From Streptomyces sp. BHT-5-2 (lineage in GTDB: Bacteria > Actinomycetota > Actinomycetes > Streptomycetales > Streptomycetaceae): a stretch of DNA of 64,000 bases. A program made the position numbers and the translations under genes. The stretch spans positions 248,001 to 312,000 of the forward strand of contig NZ_CP081497.1 of NCBI RefSeq assembly GCF_019774615.1. Reading direction: 5' to 3'. Positions 33,182-42,526 of this stretch are shown here, one piece after another (position 1 is the first letter of the stretch; the number at the start of each line of letters is the position of its first letter). The notes under the pieces were generated by a model, which did no database searches, was not told where the DNA came from, and saw only the letters and a list, made by a program, of their open reading frames with translations.

Positions 33182-33622
33182 ATGAGCACTCTCGAAGAAC
33201 ACATCGACATCGGTGTTCCCATCGAAACGGCCTGGGATTGCCTCCATCGTGCGGAGAGCTATCCCCGCTTTCTGAACGGCGTCCGGGAGGCCCGGTCGGA
33301 AGGTCAACGGCGGGCACACCTGGACGTGGACGCGGGCGGTCGGACCCAGGCGTTCGACGTGGAGATCGTCGACCGGGAGATGGAGAACGTGATGACGTGG
33401 CAGACCACGAGCGGCCCCGACCTTGCGGGGACGTTCTCGTTGCTGCCCATCGACCGGGGGCACACCCGGCTCCAGGCCCGGTTCGAGTACGACCCGGGCA
33501 CGATCAAGGAGACCTTCGGCGGGCCCCAGGGGTTCGCGCAGGCAGTCGCGATCGAACGGGGCGTGCGCAGCGATCTCCAACAGTTCAAGGAGCTCGTGGA
33601 GACGGAAGGCAGGGCCAAGTAG
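33182..33622 (+). CDS. SRPBCC (START-like) cyclase/dehydrase-family protein
   Basis: The 146-residue protein follows the polyketide cyclase/coenzyme Q-binding pattern: VPIETAWDCLHRAESYPRFL at the start (family 'v..vw....d...yP.f'), alternating strands, and a long C-terminal helix (DLQQFKELVE). Proteins of this size in streptomycetes are mostly general ligand-binding proteins rather than polyketide cyclases, and no aromatic PKS is nearby. GAGAGG precedes the ATG. Confidence 0.8.
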   Translation: MSTLEEHIDIGVPIETAWDCLHRAESYPRFLNGVREARSEGQRRAHLDVDAGGRTQAFDVEIVDREMENVMTWQTTSGPDLAGTFSLLPIDRGHTRLQARFEYDPGTIKETFGGPQGFAQAVAIERGVRSDLQQFKELVETEGRAK

Positions 33623-33659
33623 GAGGAAAGCGGAGGGAAAGCGGCGATAGGGGAGGGTC

Positions 33660-33947
33660 TCAGACGAGGAAGCGTTCGGGCATCGGGTGCTCCACCCCGT
33701 CCAGTTCGAGTGTGCAGCGGGGTGCGGTGGGGACGAGCCGCGGCTCCCGGATGTGCACCCGGAAGAGCCGCGCGGGGTCGTCGGGAAGTTCGCCGGTGAT
33801 GAGGTTCAGGCCGGTGCCGTGTTCCTTCTGGTAGGCGACGACCTTGCCGTTGACCAGGAGTTCTATCTCGCCGTCCCGGCCCGGGCCGACGTTCACGGTG
33901 ATCGAGTGGCCACCGTGATCGAGGTGGAAGTGGTGGCTGCGTCCCAT
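33660..33947 (-). CDS. Small conserved-looking protein, unknown
   Basis: This 95-residue protein has a His-rich start (HHFHLDHGGH) and a beta-rich body. GEIELLVNGKVVAYQKEHGTG looks like a single compact strand-based domain. No signal peptide or catalytic motif is visible. It is convergent with the SRPBCC gene and divergent from the protease gene. The clustered His could bind metal. The family is not recognised. Confidence 0.6.
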   Translation of the reverse strand: MGRSHHFHLDHGGHSITVNVGPGRDGEIELLVNGKVVAYQKEHGTGLNLITGELPDDPARLFRVHIREPRLVPTAPRCTLELDGVEHPMPERFLV

Positions 33948-34184
33948 GGCCCTCGCCTCCGTCCCAGGGCGGTACGCGTTCTGTGCGGGCGGCCGCACAG
34001 AGAGGCGTCCGCACCTCCAGGTTAGTTCGGGATGCGGGCCCGCACCGGCCGAGGCGACGACCGAGTTCGACAGCGGAGGGGGCGAGTGACAATGGGGGGT
34101 GAGTGCCGTGCCGGGCGGTCCGTGGAGTGCGGGGCGTGGGGCCCTGCCCGGAGGAATCACCGTCAGGACCGGCGGGAGACGCTG

Positions 34185-35318
34185 ATGAACGGCTCGGTCC
34201 GGATAGGACATGTCGTCGGGGTGCCGCTGCGCATGCACTGGAGTGTGCCGCTGCTGGTGGTGCTCTTCGCGTACGGCCTCGGGCGGCAGACGCTGCCGGT
34301 GATCACTCCCGGCCGTTCGGCGCTGGTCTATGCCGTGGCCGGGGTCGTCGGGGCCGCGCTGCTCACTGCCAGTCTGCTGCTGCACGAGACCGCGCACGCC
34401 GCCATCGCGCGCCGCAAGCAGATCTCCGTCGAGGACGTGACCCTGTGGGCGCTGGGCGGGATCACGCGGATGGGGCGGCCGCAGAGCGCGTCCGCGGCCT
34501 TCGCGGTGGCCGTCAGCGGGCCGCTGACCAGCCTGGTCATCGGAGGCGTCGCGCTGGGGGCCGGCTTCGGGCTCGGCACACTGTCACTGGGGGCGGTGCC
34601 CGCGGTGGTCCTGGTGTGGCTGGGCTGGGCCAATGTGTTCCTGGGCGTGTTCAATCTGCTGCCGGCCGTCCCCCTGGACGGGGGCCGGGTGGTGCAGGCC
34701 CTGCTGTGGTGGCGCACCGGCGACCGCGACCGCGCCGATCTGGCGGCTTCCCGGGGCGGGCAGGTGATAGGCGGGCTGCTGGTGGCCGCCGGCTGGATAG
34801 CCGTACTGCGCGGGATGACGGGCGGGTTGTGGCTGGCGGTGATCGGGCTGTTCATCACGGTCGTCGCCGGGTCGGAGCGGCGTCGTGCGGCGCTGCAGTC
34901 GGCACTGCGCGGGGTGCGGGCGGCCGATGCGATGTCCAGCCCCGTGACGACCGGGGCGGACTGGCTGACGGTCCAGCGCTTCATCGACGAGGTGGCGGTG
35001 CAGACCGGTCACTCCGCCGTCCCGCTGTTGGACTTCGAGGGCCGGCCGAGCGGCGTGGTGCAGCTCCGCAGGCTGGCGTCGATACCGCTCGCCCAGCGCG
35101 AGGAACTCCGTGTGCGGGACGTGGCCACACCGCTGTCCCAGTGCGCGGTGGCCGCGCCGGACGATCTGCTGACCGAGGCGCTGGACAAGCTGTCCCTGAC
35201 GACCGGGATGCGGATCCTGGTCGTCGACGCGGGGCACCTGGTGGGGATCATCACCGGGAAGGACGTCTCCCGGCTGATGCAGCGGCACACGCTGAGCGGC
35301 CGGGCGGGGCCCGGGTGA
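34185..35318 (+). CDS. Site-2 protease family (M50) membrane protease with CBS domains
   Basis: The 377-residue protein has six hydrophobic segments in its first half. The zinc site HETAH sits in LLLHETAHAAIARR (about residues 66-79), and the second motif NLLPAVPLDGGR supplies the third ligand Asp. The C-terminal third contains two CBS motifs (AADAMSSPVTT... and VRDVATPLSQ...) that often bind adenyl nucleotides. Proteins with this layout cleave membrane-embedded substrates or work in regulated proteolysis; the target is unknown. ATG 34185 follows GGGAG. The PP2C gene begins 75 bases downstream, so the two may be co-transcribed. Confidence 0.9.
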   Translation: MNGSVRIGHVVGVPLRMHWSVPLLVVLFAYGLGRQTLPVITPGRSALVYAVAGVVGAALLTASLLLHETAHAAIARRKQISVEDVTLWALGGITRMGRPQSASAAFAVAVSGPLTSLVIGGVALGAGFGLGTLSLGAVPAVVLVWLGWANVFLGVFNLLPAVPLDGGRVVQALLWWRTGDRDRADLAASRGGQVIGGLLVAAGWIAVLRGMTGGLWLAVIGLFITVVAGSERRRAALQSALRGVRAADAMSSPVTTGADWLTVQRFIDEVAVQTGHSAVPLLDFEGRPSGVVQLRRLASIPLAQREELRVRDVATPLSQCAVAAPDDLLTEALDKLSLTTGMRILVVDAGHLVGIITGKDVSRLMQRHTLSGRAGPG

Positions 35319-35393
35319 GCCCGCGGCTCCGGGGCGCGGCGGGATGTGTCGCGGAGGGCCCGACGAGGGAGCGACCGTGAGGGAGCGACGGCC

Positions 35394-36194
35394 ATGGACA
35401 CGCCGATGCGGTACATCACGGTTGCGGCGCTCAGCCACACCGGGCTGGTCCGTGAGCACAACGAGGACAGCCTCGTCGCCGGGCCGTGGACGCTGTGCGG
35501 CACGGTGACCGAGAACCCCCAGACGCTGGTGTTCCCGGTGGGCAGCCCCCTCGTGGTGGCGGTCGCCGACGGCATCGGCGGGCAGCCGGGCGGTGAGGTG
35601 GCCAGCGCGCTGACCGTGGCGCATCTGGCGGCCCTCGGGCCGTCGCTGGACAGCGTGGACGCGGTGCGGCAGGCGCTGACCCGGTGCAACCGCGCCGTAT
35701 ACGCCGCGGCCGAGCGGGACCGGGCGCTGACGGCGATGGGCACCACGGTGGCAGGCACCGTGGTGCTGCCCGATGCGCTGCTGGTCTTCAACGTCGGCGA
35801 CAGCCGCGTCCTGGAGGCCGGGGAGGACGGTCTGCGTCAGGTGAGTGTGGACGACAGCCCGCCGCTGCGAGAGGGGCAGCGGACCACGTCGCTGGTGACC
35901 CAGGCCATCGGCGGCGCGCCTCGGTTCAGCGCGATCACCCCCCATGTGCGGTCCGTGCCGCTCGCCCAGGACCGGCGGTACGTGGTCTGCACCGACGGAC
36001 TGACCGACCCGGTCTTGGAGGAGGACATCGCCGCGGTGCTGCGGGCGCACGACGGCGGGCGGGCCGTCTTCGAGCTGTGGAAGGCGGCCCTGCAGGCGGG
36101 CGCACCGGACAACATCACGCTGGCGCTGATCACCGTCGAGGCGGAGCAGGAATCGGAAATCGGGGGAGGAGAGGAACCGGAACCGCCCCGCTGA
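35394..36194 (+). CDS. PP2C-family Ser/Thr protein phosphatase
   Basis: The 266-residue protein shows the PP2C set: SHTGLVREHNEDSLVA (motif 1, metal Asp), VADGIGGQPGGEVAS (motif 2), AMGTTVAGTVV, VGDSRVLEAG and VVCTDGLTD. It has no membrane segment, so it is a soluble phosphatase, of the kind that opposes Pkn-type kinases in actinobacteria. GAGGGAG precedes the ATG at 35394. No kinase is adjacent. It follows the site-2 protease gene closely. Confidence 0.9.
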   Translation: MDTPMRYITVAALSHTGLVREHNEDSLVAGPWTLCGTVTENPQTLVFPVGSPLVVAVADGIGGQPGGEVASALTVAHLAALGPSLDSVDAVRQALTRCNRAVYAAAERDRALTAMGTTVAGTVVLPDALLVFNVGDSRVLEAGEDGLRQVSVDDSPPLREGQRTTSLVTQAIGGAPRFSAITPHVRSVPLAQDRRYVVCTDGLTDPVLEEDIAAVLRAHDGGRAVFELWKAALQAGAPDNITLALITVEAEQESEIGGGEEPEPPR

Positions 36195-36314
36195 TGCGGC
36201 CGGTCGGTCGCGCGCGGCGCCGGGGACCTGGTGGGGGACGCGGACCCACGGTCCAAAGCCCGGCGCGGCGTGGGGCGTTGGCCGGTTGTGGTCGGGCGCC
36301 GGGCCGATGCCGCC

Positions 36315-37202
36315 CTATGACCGGTCGCGAGGCAGTGACGGCAACCCCAGCCGGTCCCCGGTGTCGTCGTCGAATTCCGCACAGAACGCACCGATTGCGT
36401 CCTCAAGATGAGAGAAAGACCGTGCTGCGAACAAAACGGCCTGATAGCCGGAAATACGGTACGGAGTGCTGGCTGCTTGGCAGATGTCCAGTTCGCGCAC
36501 TTCCCGGGCGTCGTGCGCGGCGATCTCCCCGTACGACGACAGCAGCGCCGCGCCATAGGCTTTCGGTACGCCGGATTCGGCGATCAGCCCGTATTCGAGG
36601 GTGTACCAATAGACCCGGCTCAGAATGTCCAGCGCCTCCGCGGTCCGCACCCGGTTCGCGGCCCGGCCGATGACCCGGTACAGCTCCGCGATGCGCGGCG
36701 ACGACAGATGGATGCCGTGCCCGAACACGTCGTGCAGGACATCCGGTTCGGGGGTGTACAGCGGCACGGCCGGATGGCGTACGAACTGCACCGCATGGAA
36801 GTAGCCGTGCTCCATCGCCCCCAGGAACCGCTCGTTGGGCACCACCCCACCCGCCAGGGTGAGCGCGAACCCGGTGCGGGCCCGCAGCCCGGGGGTGATG
36901 TCGGTGTGCTGCGGAACCCCCTCGGCGGGGATCTCGGCGTCGTCCAGCGCCGCAAGCACCTCCCGGCAGGCGTGTGCCCGGTGCGCCGGGGCCAGCGCCT
37001 GATGCACCGTCCGCCAGGTCCGGTGCTCCTCCTCGGTGTACGCGACGTCCGGATACGGCGTCCCCACCTGGTGGTTCTCGGCGCGGGCGGCCAGGGCGTC
37101 GCGGCGCCGCCGATAGACCTGATCGCAGCGCCCGGGATGCTCGTTGGCGCGTCCCAGCCGCCCCTCCGCGGAGATCGGGGTGTACTTCCGTGCCGTGGTC
37201 AT
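36315..37202 (-). CDS. Phenylalanine 4-monooxygenase-like aromatic amino acid hydroxylase
   Basis: The 295-residue protein carries the iron site of pterin-dependent aromatic amino acid hydroxylases: PDVLHDVFGHGIHL gives His157 and His162, and YTLEYGLI gives Glu203. The N-terminal regulatory ACT domain of animal enzymes is missing, as usual in bacteria. The probable reaction is tetrahydropterin- and O2-dependent hydroxylation of phenylalanine to tyrosine; tryptophan-type relatives exist, so the substrate is not certain. An Lrp gene lies 1.5 kb away, but no tyrosine-catabolic genes adjoin. Confidence 0.88.
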   Translation of the reverse strand: MTTARKYTPISAEGRLGRANEHPGRCDQVYRRRRDALAARAENHQVGTPYPDVAYTEEEHRTWRTVHQALAPAHRAHACREVLAALDDAEIPAEGVPQHTDITPGLRARTGFALTLAGGVVPNERFLGAMEHGYFHAVQFVRHPAVPLYTPEPDVLHDVFGHGIHLSSPRIAELYRVIGRAANRVRTAEALDILSRVYWYTLEYGLIAESGVPKAYGAALLSSYGEIAAHDAREVRELDICQAASTPYRISGYQAVLFAARSFSHLEDAIGAFCAEFDDDTGDRLGLPSLPRDRS

Positions 37203-37424
37203 GGCTGTGAACCTGCCCCGCCGCGGGAGGAAGTTCACCTGGCGTAGCCCGCCGTAGGGCGGGGTATCGACCACCACCGGCACGCCCGCCACACCCTTCG
37301 GGATCTCAACGCAGATCCCGCTTCCGTATCGTTATTACTTCGTTTCTTGACGATTCGGGCTTCGGTGACGTTCACTCAGCCATTCATGGGCCGAGTCAGG
37401 GCGGCCCCTGTGGAGGTACATTTC

Positions 37425-38546
37425 ATGAGGCCGATGAAGGCAATGGACGCAGTGAATGTGATGAATGCAACAATACGTCGCCGCGTCGTCGTCAGCGCGT
37501 TGGTGCTTTCGCTCGCCGCCCCCCTGGCGGCCTGCGGAAGTGATCATCAGGAAGCGCCCGAAGGGAAGGACCACATCGGCCTCCTCCTTCCCGAGAACAA
37601 ATCCACGCGCTACGAGAATTTCGACCGCCGCATCATTTCCCGCAAGGTCGCCGCGCTCTGCCTCGAATGCACGGTGGACTACGCAAACGCCGAGTCCAGC
37701 GTCGAGGCCCAGCGCACCCAGTTCGAGGCCCTGGTGAAGAAGGGCGTCAAGGTGATCGTCCTGGACCCGGTCGACGCCCGCGCCGCCAAGGACTGGGTGG
37801 ACTCCGCCGCACGTCAGGGCGTGCAGGTCATCGCCTACGACCGGCTCGCCGAGGGCGACGTCAAGGCGTATGTCTCCTACGACAACGAGAAGATCGGCCG
37901 GCTCCAGGGCGAGGGAATTCTGGCCGCGCTCGGCTCCCGGGCGGCCACCGCGGACATCGCGATGTTCAACGGCTCCCCGGACGACCCGAATGTCCCGTCC
38001 TTCAAGAAGGGCGCGCACGCTGCCCTCGACGGCAAGGTACGCAAGATCGTTTATGAGAAGGGCATCCCCGAGTGGTCCGAGGCCACCGCGAAGAAGGAGA
38101 TGACCGATCTCCTCAACGCCCGTGGTGCGCAAGGCGTCGACGCGGTCTACTCGGCAAATGACGGGATGGCCGGCGGTATCGCCGACGCGCTGAAGTCCGC
38201 CGGGGCGAAAAACGTTCCGCTCAGTGGCCAGGACGCCGAACTGCCTGCCCTCCAGAGGGTGTTGAACGGCACTCAGTCGTTCACCATTTACAAGGAGGTG
38301 CGGCCGGAGGCGGAGACCGCCGCGGAGCTGGCCTTCCGTTTGCTGCGGGGGCAGAGCATCGCCTCGCTCACCTCCACCACCGCCGACAACGCGAGCCGGA
38401 CCGGCATCCCGGCCAAGCTCTTCAAGGCCGTGATGGTCACCAAGGCGAACCTCAAGGGCACTCTCGTCGACAGCGGCGCCGTCCGCACCGACCTGCTGTG
38501 CACCCCGTCCGTCGCGGCGGAGTGCGCCTCCCTCGGCATCAAGTGA
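37425..38546 (+). CDS. Sugar ABC transporter substrate-binding lipoprotein (XylF/RbsB type)
   Basis: The 373-residue protein has a lipoprotein signal: basic TIRRRVVV, hydrophobic stretch and lipobox LAAC with Cys37. The mature part is a type 1 periplasmic-binding fold: HIGLLLPENKSTRYENFDRR, a VIVLDPVDA strand and SANDGMAGGIADALK, the usual RbsB/XylF hinge segments. GGAGG is spaced 8 bases before ATG 37425. No permease or ATPase genes are adjacent, so this is an orphan binding protein; the ligand is likely a pentose or hexose. Confidence 0.88.
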   Translation: MRPMKAMDAVNVMNATIRRRVVVSALVLSLAAPLAACGSDHQEAPEGKDHIGLLLPENKSTRYENFDRRIISRKVAALCLECTVDYANAESSVEAQRTQFEALVKKGVKVIVLDPVDARAAKDWVDSAARQGVQVIAYDRLAEGDVKAYVSYDNEKIGRLQGEGILAALGSRAATADIAMFNGSPDDPNVPSFKKGAHAALDGKVRKIVYEKGIPEWSEATAKKEMTDLLNARGAQGVDAVYSANDGMAGGIADALKSAGAKNVPLSGQDAELPALQRVLNGTQSFTIYKEVRPEAETAAELAFRLLRGQSIASLTSTTADNASRTGIPAKLFKAVMVTKANLKGTLVDSGAVRTDLLCTPSVAAECASLGIK

Positions 38547-38660
38547 GCCGCCCCCGGGACCGCCGCACCTCACCACGGCCGGCCCCGGGCACCACCCCAC
38601 GCATCACGGGACCCGCCGCCCCCAGGCCCTGCCCCGTCGGGTCGGGGTCGGAACGGCCCC

Positions 38661-38696
38661 AGGGCTCTTCTGACGGAGATCCGTCAGAAGAGCCCT
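38661..38696. terminator. Bidirectional hairpin terminator
   Basis: AGGGCTCTTCTGACGG (38661-38676) pairs perfectly over 16 bases with CCGTCAGAAGAGCCCT (38681-38696) around AGAT. It lies between the convergent sugar-binding and Lrp genes and overlaps the Lrp stop codon. Confidence 0.85.
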
Positions 38697-39180
38697 AGCC
38701 CGTCTGCTTGGCCGCCGCCCCGCCCACGGCCTCGACCAGCGGCAGCATCCGATGTGGCACACGCTCGCGCAGCGCCATCTCCGTGCGGGTCCGCACCACT
38801 CCCGGCAGGCTGATCAGCCGCTGGATCACATCCTCCAGATGCGCCGCGTCCCGGGCCACCACCCGCGTCAGCAGGTCCCCGCCACCGGTCGTCGAGAACG
38901 CCTCGATGATCTGCGGCACCTCCGTCAGCGCGGCGGCCACCTCCTCCAGATGACCCTGCGTCACCTCGATGTGCACAAAGGCCAGCAGCGGGTGGTCCAG
39001 TGCGGCGGGCGAGAGCCGCGGGCCGTAGGCGGTGATCACCCCGTCCCGCTCCATGCGGTCCAGTCGCGCCTGCACCGTCCCGCGGGCGACGCTCAGCACC
39101 CGTGCGTACTCCCGCACGCTCGTCCGCGGCTGCTCCAGCAGCAGCCGGAGGATCTTCGCGTCCAGCGCGTCCACGGACAT
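38695..39180 (-). CDS. Lrp/AsnC-family regulator
   Basis: The 161-residue protein has an N-terminal helix-turn-helix (ALDAKILRLLLEQPRTSVREYARVLSVARGTVQARLDRM, about residues 4-43) and a C-terminal RAM effector domain with GGGDLLTRVVA. Proteins of this family bind amino acids and control their metabolism. It is in the same strand direction as the aromatic amino acid hydroxylase but separated by the sugar-binding gene, so a link is only suggestive. Confidence 0.9.
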   Translation of the reverse strand: MSVDALDAKILRLLLEQPRTSVREYARVLSVARGTVQARLDRMERDGVITAYGPRLSPAALDHPLLAFVHIEVTQGHLEEVAAALTEVPQIIEAFSTTGGGDLLTRVVARDAAHLEDVIQRLISLPGVVRTRTEMALRERVPHRMLPLVEAVGGAAAKQTG

Positions 39181-39380
39181 CGGCCCACGGCCTCCTCACG
39201 GTCTGCGGGTTGGTCGGCGGTGAGCCGAAAGTGCTCGGAGTTTTCCGGGGACAGATCCATTATCCAGCCGCGGAGCCCCTCCTGTCACCGTACCCAAGAA
39301 CGATCTTTTGTGCCGATTCGCGCAGTTAGCGTTGCGGCATCCGGCCCGACACGGGGCCACCGACGAAGCCTGGAACGCAG

Positions 39381-39908
39381 ATGACGTACGACGCACAGCA
39401 AAACGGCCCCGACGACCACCTCGCCGCGGTGGCCGCCGAACTCGTCGCCATGGCCGCCGAGGACAACGCGGCCGCACCCCGTGCCAACAGCGACGACTTC
39501 GCCGACCAGTTGGCCTGGCGCCGGCTGACCGCCCGCCACGCCGACCGCCTCACCGAGATCCTCGACGCCCACGGCTGGCCCACCGCGGACCGCTTCGGCG
39601 CCGACGCCGCCCGCGCCGCCTGGCTCATCGCCCAGCACGCCGACCGCCAACTCGACGTCCAGCGCCGCGCCCTGGGCCTGCTCGAACGCGCCGTCGCCGA
39701 CGGCCTCGCCACCTCCCGAGACCTGGCCTTCCTCCAGGACCGCACACTCGTCAACGACGGTCGCGAACAGGTCTACGGCACCCAGATCGCCGGCATCCGC
39801 AACGGCACCCCCATCCCCTGGCCCTGCGAGAACCCGTCCCAGATGGACCGGCGCCGCGCAGAGGTGGGCATCCCACCCTTCGACGCATACGTCGCCCGGT
39901 TCGCCTGA
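39381..39908 (+). CDS. DUF6624 family protein
   Basis: The 175-residue protein has the pattern of the actinobacterial DUF6624 family. Its helical N-terminal half contains HADRLTEILDAHGWPT and AWLIAQHADRQLDVQRRAL. The conserved C-terminal block contains FLQDRTLVNDGREQVYGTQ and ends in PWP.E.P and MDRRRAEVG. Function is unknown; His and Asp residues in the conserved blocks could be catalytic. It is divergent from the Lrp gene. Confidence 0.78.
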   Translation: MTYDAQQNGPDDHLAAVAAELVAMAAEDNAAAPRANSDDFADQLAWRRLTARHADRLTEILDAHGWPTADRFGADAARAAWLIAQHADRQLDVQRRALGLLERAVADGLATSRDLAFLQDRTLVNDGREQVYGTQIAGIRNGTPIPWPCENPSQMDRRRAEVGIPPFDAYVARFA

Positions 39909-39920
39909 ACACCGCCCGCA

Positions 39921-42263
39921 TCAGATCACCCTGAGGGTCGTCTTGTTCTCGGTGGCTGAGCTGGTGCCCACGTAGAGGTCGAAGGTGCCGGGCTCCAGGC
40001 GGAAGTCGCCGTGCGGGGCGTTGGTCCAGAAGCCGAGGTCGTCCGCGGTCAGACGGAACGCCACCGTGCGGGTCGTTCCCGGGGGCAGGGTCACCCGCCG
40101 GAAGCCGCGCAGGCGGCGGACCGGCTGGGCGATGCTGGCGGCCCGGTCGTGGAGGTAGAGCTGGACGACCTCGTCGCCGGTCCGGGAGCCGGTGTTGGTG
40201 ACGGTCGTCGCGACCTCGACGGTCTCGCCGCGGCGGAGGGCGCTCGCCGCGATCCGGTCGGTGCTGACCTCGGGCGCGCCGGTGCGGAACGTCGTGTAGC
40301 TCAGGCCGTGGCCGAACGGGAACTGCGGTCCGTCGGGGAGGTCGAGGTACTTCGAGGTGTACTTGTCGTCCGGGTCGTAGGGGCGGCCGGTGTTCTCGTG
40401 GTTGTAGTGGATCGGGATCTGGCCGACCGAGCGGGGGAACGACACCGGCAGCTTGCCGCCCGGGTCGGTCCTGCCGAACAGCACGTCGGCGATGGCGTGG
40501 CCCGCCTCGATGCCGGGGTGCCAGGCCACCAGCACCGCCGGGGTCCGGGCCAGCCAGTCGCCGAGGGTCAGCGGGCGGCCGTTGACCAGCACTACCGCGA
40601 ACGGCCGGCCGGTGCCGGCGATCGCCTCGACCAGCCGCTCCTGGGCGCCCGGCAGCCCGATGTCGCTGCGTGCGGCGGCCTCCCCGCTGAGCGCCGGGGG
40701 TTCGCCCACCACCACGACCGTCACCTCGGAGGCGGTGGCCGCCGCGACGGCCGCCGGGATGCCGCCGGTGTCGTTGCCCTGCGGGTCCACGCCGCGGGCG
40801 TACCGCACCGTGCTGCGCGGTGCCGCCTGCCGCACCGCGTCCAGCACCGTGCCGGCCGGGAACTTCCGGGCGGCGGGCGGCATCACCCATGTCCCCAGCA
40901 GGTCGGGGGAGTCGGCGAACGGCCCCACCACCGCGATCGAGCCGGTCTTCGCGTGCAGCGGCAGCACCCCGCGGTCGTTCTTCAGCAGCACCATCGACCG
41001 GCTCGCGGCGTCCCGGGCCGCCGCCCGGGCCTCGGCCGACGGCCCGCCGATCGCCTTCCCCTCGTCGGCATACGGGTGCGCGAACAGCCCCAGCGCGTAC
41101 TTCAGCCGCAGCACCCGCGCGACCGCCTCGTCCAGCCGCCGCGCACTGATCCGCCCCTCCCGGAGGAGCCGCCTGCCGTGGGTGACCAGGGTGGTGCTGG
41201 TCATCTCCATGTCGACGCCCGCGCCGAGCGCCAGCCGAGCGGCGTCCGCGCCGTCCTCCGCGACCCCGTGCGGGACGAGTTCCTGCACGCCGTTCCAGTC
41301 GCTCACCACCATCCCGTCGAAGCCCCACTCCCGCCGCAGGACGTCGGTGAGGGTGTGCGGGTTGGCGTGCGCGGGGACGCCGGCGATGGTGTTGAACGAG
41401 GCCATCACGGTCGCCACCCCGGAGTCCACCGCGGCCCGGAACGGCGGGAGGTGGAGGTTCCGCAGCCGGGACTCGGAGACGTCCACGGTGTTGTAGTCGC
41501 GGCCGCCCTCGGCGCCCCCGTACGCCACGAAGTGCTTGGCGCAGGCGGCGATCCGGTCCGCGTCGGCGAGCCGTTCCCCTTGGTAGCCGCGGACCTTGGC
41601 GGCGGCGAACGCGGCGGTCAGGTACGGGTCCTCGCCGTTGCCCTCGGCGATCCGGCCCCAGCGCGGTTCGTGCGTCACGTCCATCATCGGCGCGAACGTC
41701 CAGTGCACGCCGTTGGACCGGGCCTCCCGCGCCGAGATCTCCGCGTCCCGCGCCGCGACCCGCGGATCGAAGCTGGCGGCCTGGGCCAGCGGGATGGGGA
41801 ACGTCGTCCAGAAGCCGTGGATGACATCGAGCCCGAACAGCAGCGGGATGCCCAGCCGCGACTCCTCGACGGCGATCCGCTGGAGCCGGTTGCAGGTACG
41901 GGCGCCGAAGATGCTGAGCACCGAGCCCAACTTCCCCCTGCGGGCGGCCTCTTCGACTGCCCTGGTCCCCGGCCCGCCGGGCCCGGTGTCGTACGCCCAC
42001 GGGAGCTGCTGCAACTGCCCCAGCTTCTCGTCGGTGGTCATCCGCGCCAGCAGTGCGGCGACCTGCCGGTCGTACGGTCCGGGGCGGTCTCCGGGCGCCG
42101 GTGCGGGCTCCCCCGGCCCGGTCGAGGCGCTCGCCCCGGTCGCTGCGCTCGCGGCGGCCCGGGGGCGCGCCGGTGCCTGGGGAGTTCCGGTGTTCGCCAG
42201 ACCGGCGGCCGCCGCGGTGCCGCCGGCGGCGGCGAGCAGGGAGCGACGTCGTAGCCCACCCAT
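39921..42263 (-). CDS. Secreted GH3 beta-glucosidase/xylosidase
   Basis: The 780-residue enzyme has a Tat-type signal (LRRRSLLAAAGG) followed by an Ala/Pro-rich spacer (residues 24-62). The GH3 N-terminal barrel includes LLFGLDVIHGF and KHFVAYGGAEGGRDYN; the catalytic nucleophile is Asp322 in MVVSDWNG. The alpha/beta sandwich domain and the C-terminal fibronectin-like domain (from about residue 660) are present, so the enzyme is full length. It would hydrolyse beta-linked glucosides outside the cell. GGTGGAGG precedes the ATG. Confidence 0.92.
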   Translation of the reverse strand: MGGLRRRSLLAAAGGTAAAAGLANTGTPQAPARPRAAASAATGASASTGPGEPAPAPGDRPGPYDRQVAALLARMTTDEKLGQLQQLPWAYDTGPGGPGTRAVEEAARRGKLGSVLSIFGARTCNRLQRIAVEESRLGIPLLFGLDVIHGFWTTFPIPLAQAASFDPRVAARDAEISAREARSNGVHWTFAPMMDVTHEPRWGRIAEGNGEDPYLTAAFAAAKVRGYQGERLADADRIAACAKHFVAYGGAEGGRDYNTVDVSESRLRNLHLPPFRAAVDSGVATVMASFNTIAGVPAHANPHTLTDVLRREWGFDGMVVSDWNGVQELVPHGVAEDGADAARLALGAGVDMEMTSTTLVTHGRRLLREGRISARRLDEAVARVLRLKYALGLFAHPYADEGKAIGGPSAEARAAARDAASRSMVLLKNDRGVLPLHAKTGSIAVVGPFADSPDLLGTWVMPPAARKFPAGTVLDAVRQAAPRSTVRYARGVDPQGNDTGGIPAAVAAATASEVTVVVVGEPPALSGEAAARSDIGLPGAQERLVEAIAGTGRPFAVVLVNGRPLTLGDWLARTPAVLVAWHPGIEAGHAIADVLFGRTDPGGKLPVSFPRSVGQIPIHYNHENTGRPYDPDDKYTSKYLDLPDGPQFPFGHGLSYTTFRTGAPEVSTDRIAASALRRGETVEVATTVTNTGSRTGDEVVQLYLHDRAASIAQPVRRLRGFRRVTLPPGTTRTVAFRLTADDLGFWTNAPHGDFRLEPGTFDLYVGTSSATENKTTLRVI

Positions 42264-42526
42264 GCCTCCACCTTTTCATCCGGAGCGGGTAAAGGTTTTC
42301 TCAAGGCGCCAGGAGCGGAAGTGACGGTAAGTGCACGGGCGTTGACCGTCAAGAGCCGTGCGGTCGCCATGTGGGAGTCAGGTCGGAGTCGGGCCGGTCA
42401 TGCAGCGGGCCTGTGCGGGCCGGTACCCGGGGCTGCCTCGGATCTGCCTCGGGACTGCGTCGGAGCCGTGCCCGGATCCGTGGGGCCGGGCTGGTCGCGG
42501 ACCGAGTGGTGGATCATGATGCCGGC

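Noticed and set aside
30359..33580. Minus-strand open frame of over 1,000 codons
   Set aside because: It is antisense to the RraA-like, RsbU-like and SRPBCC genes, all of which have family motifs on the plus strand.
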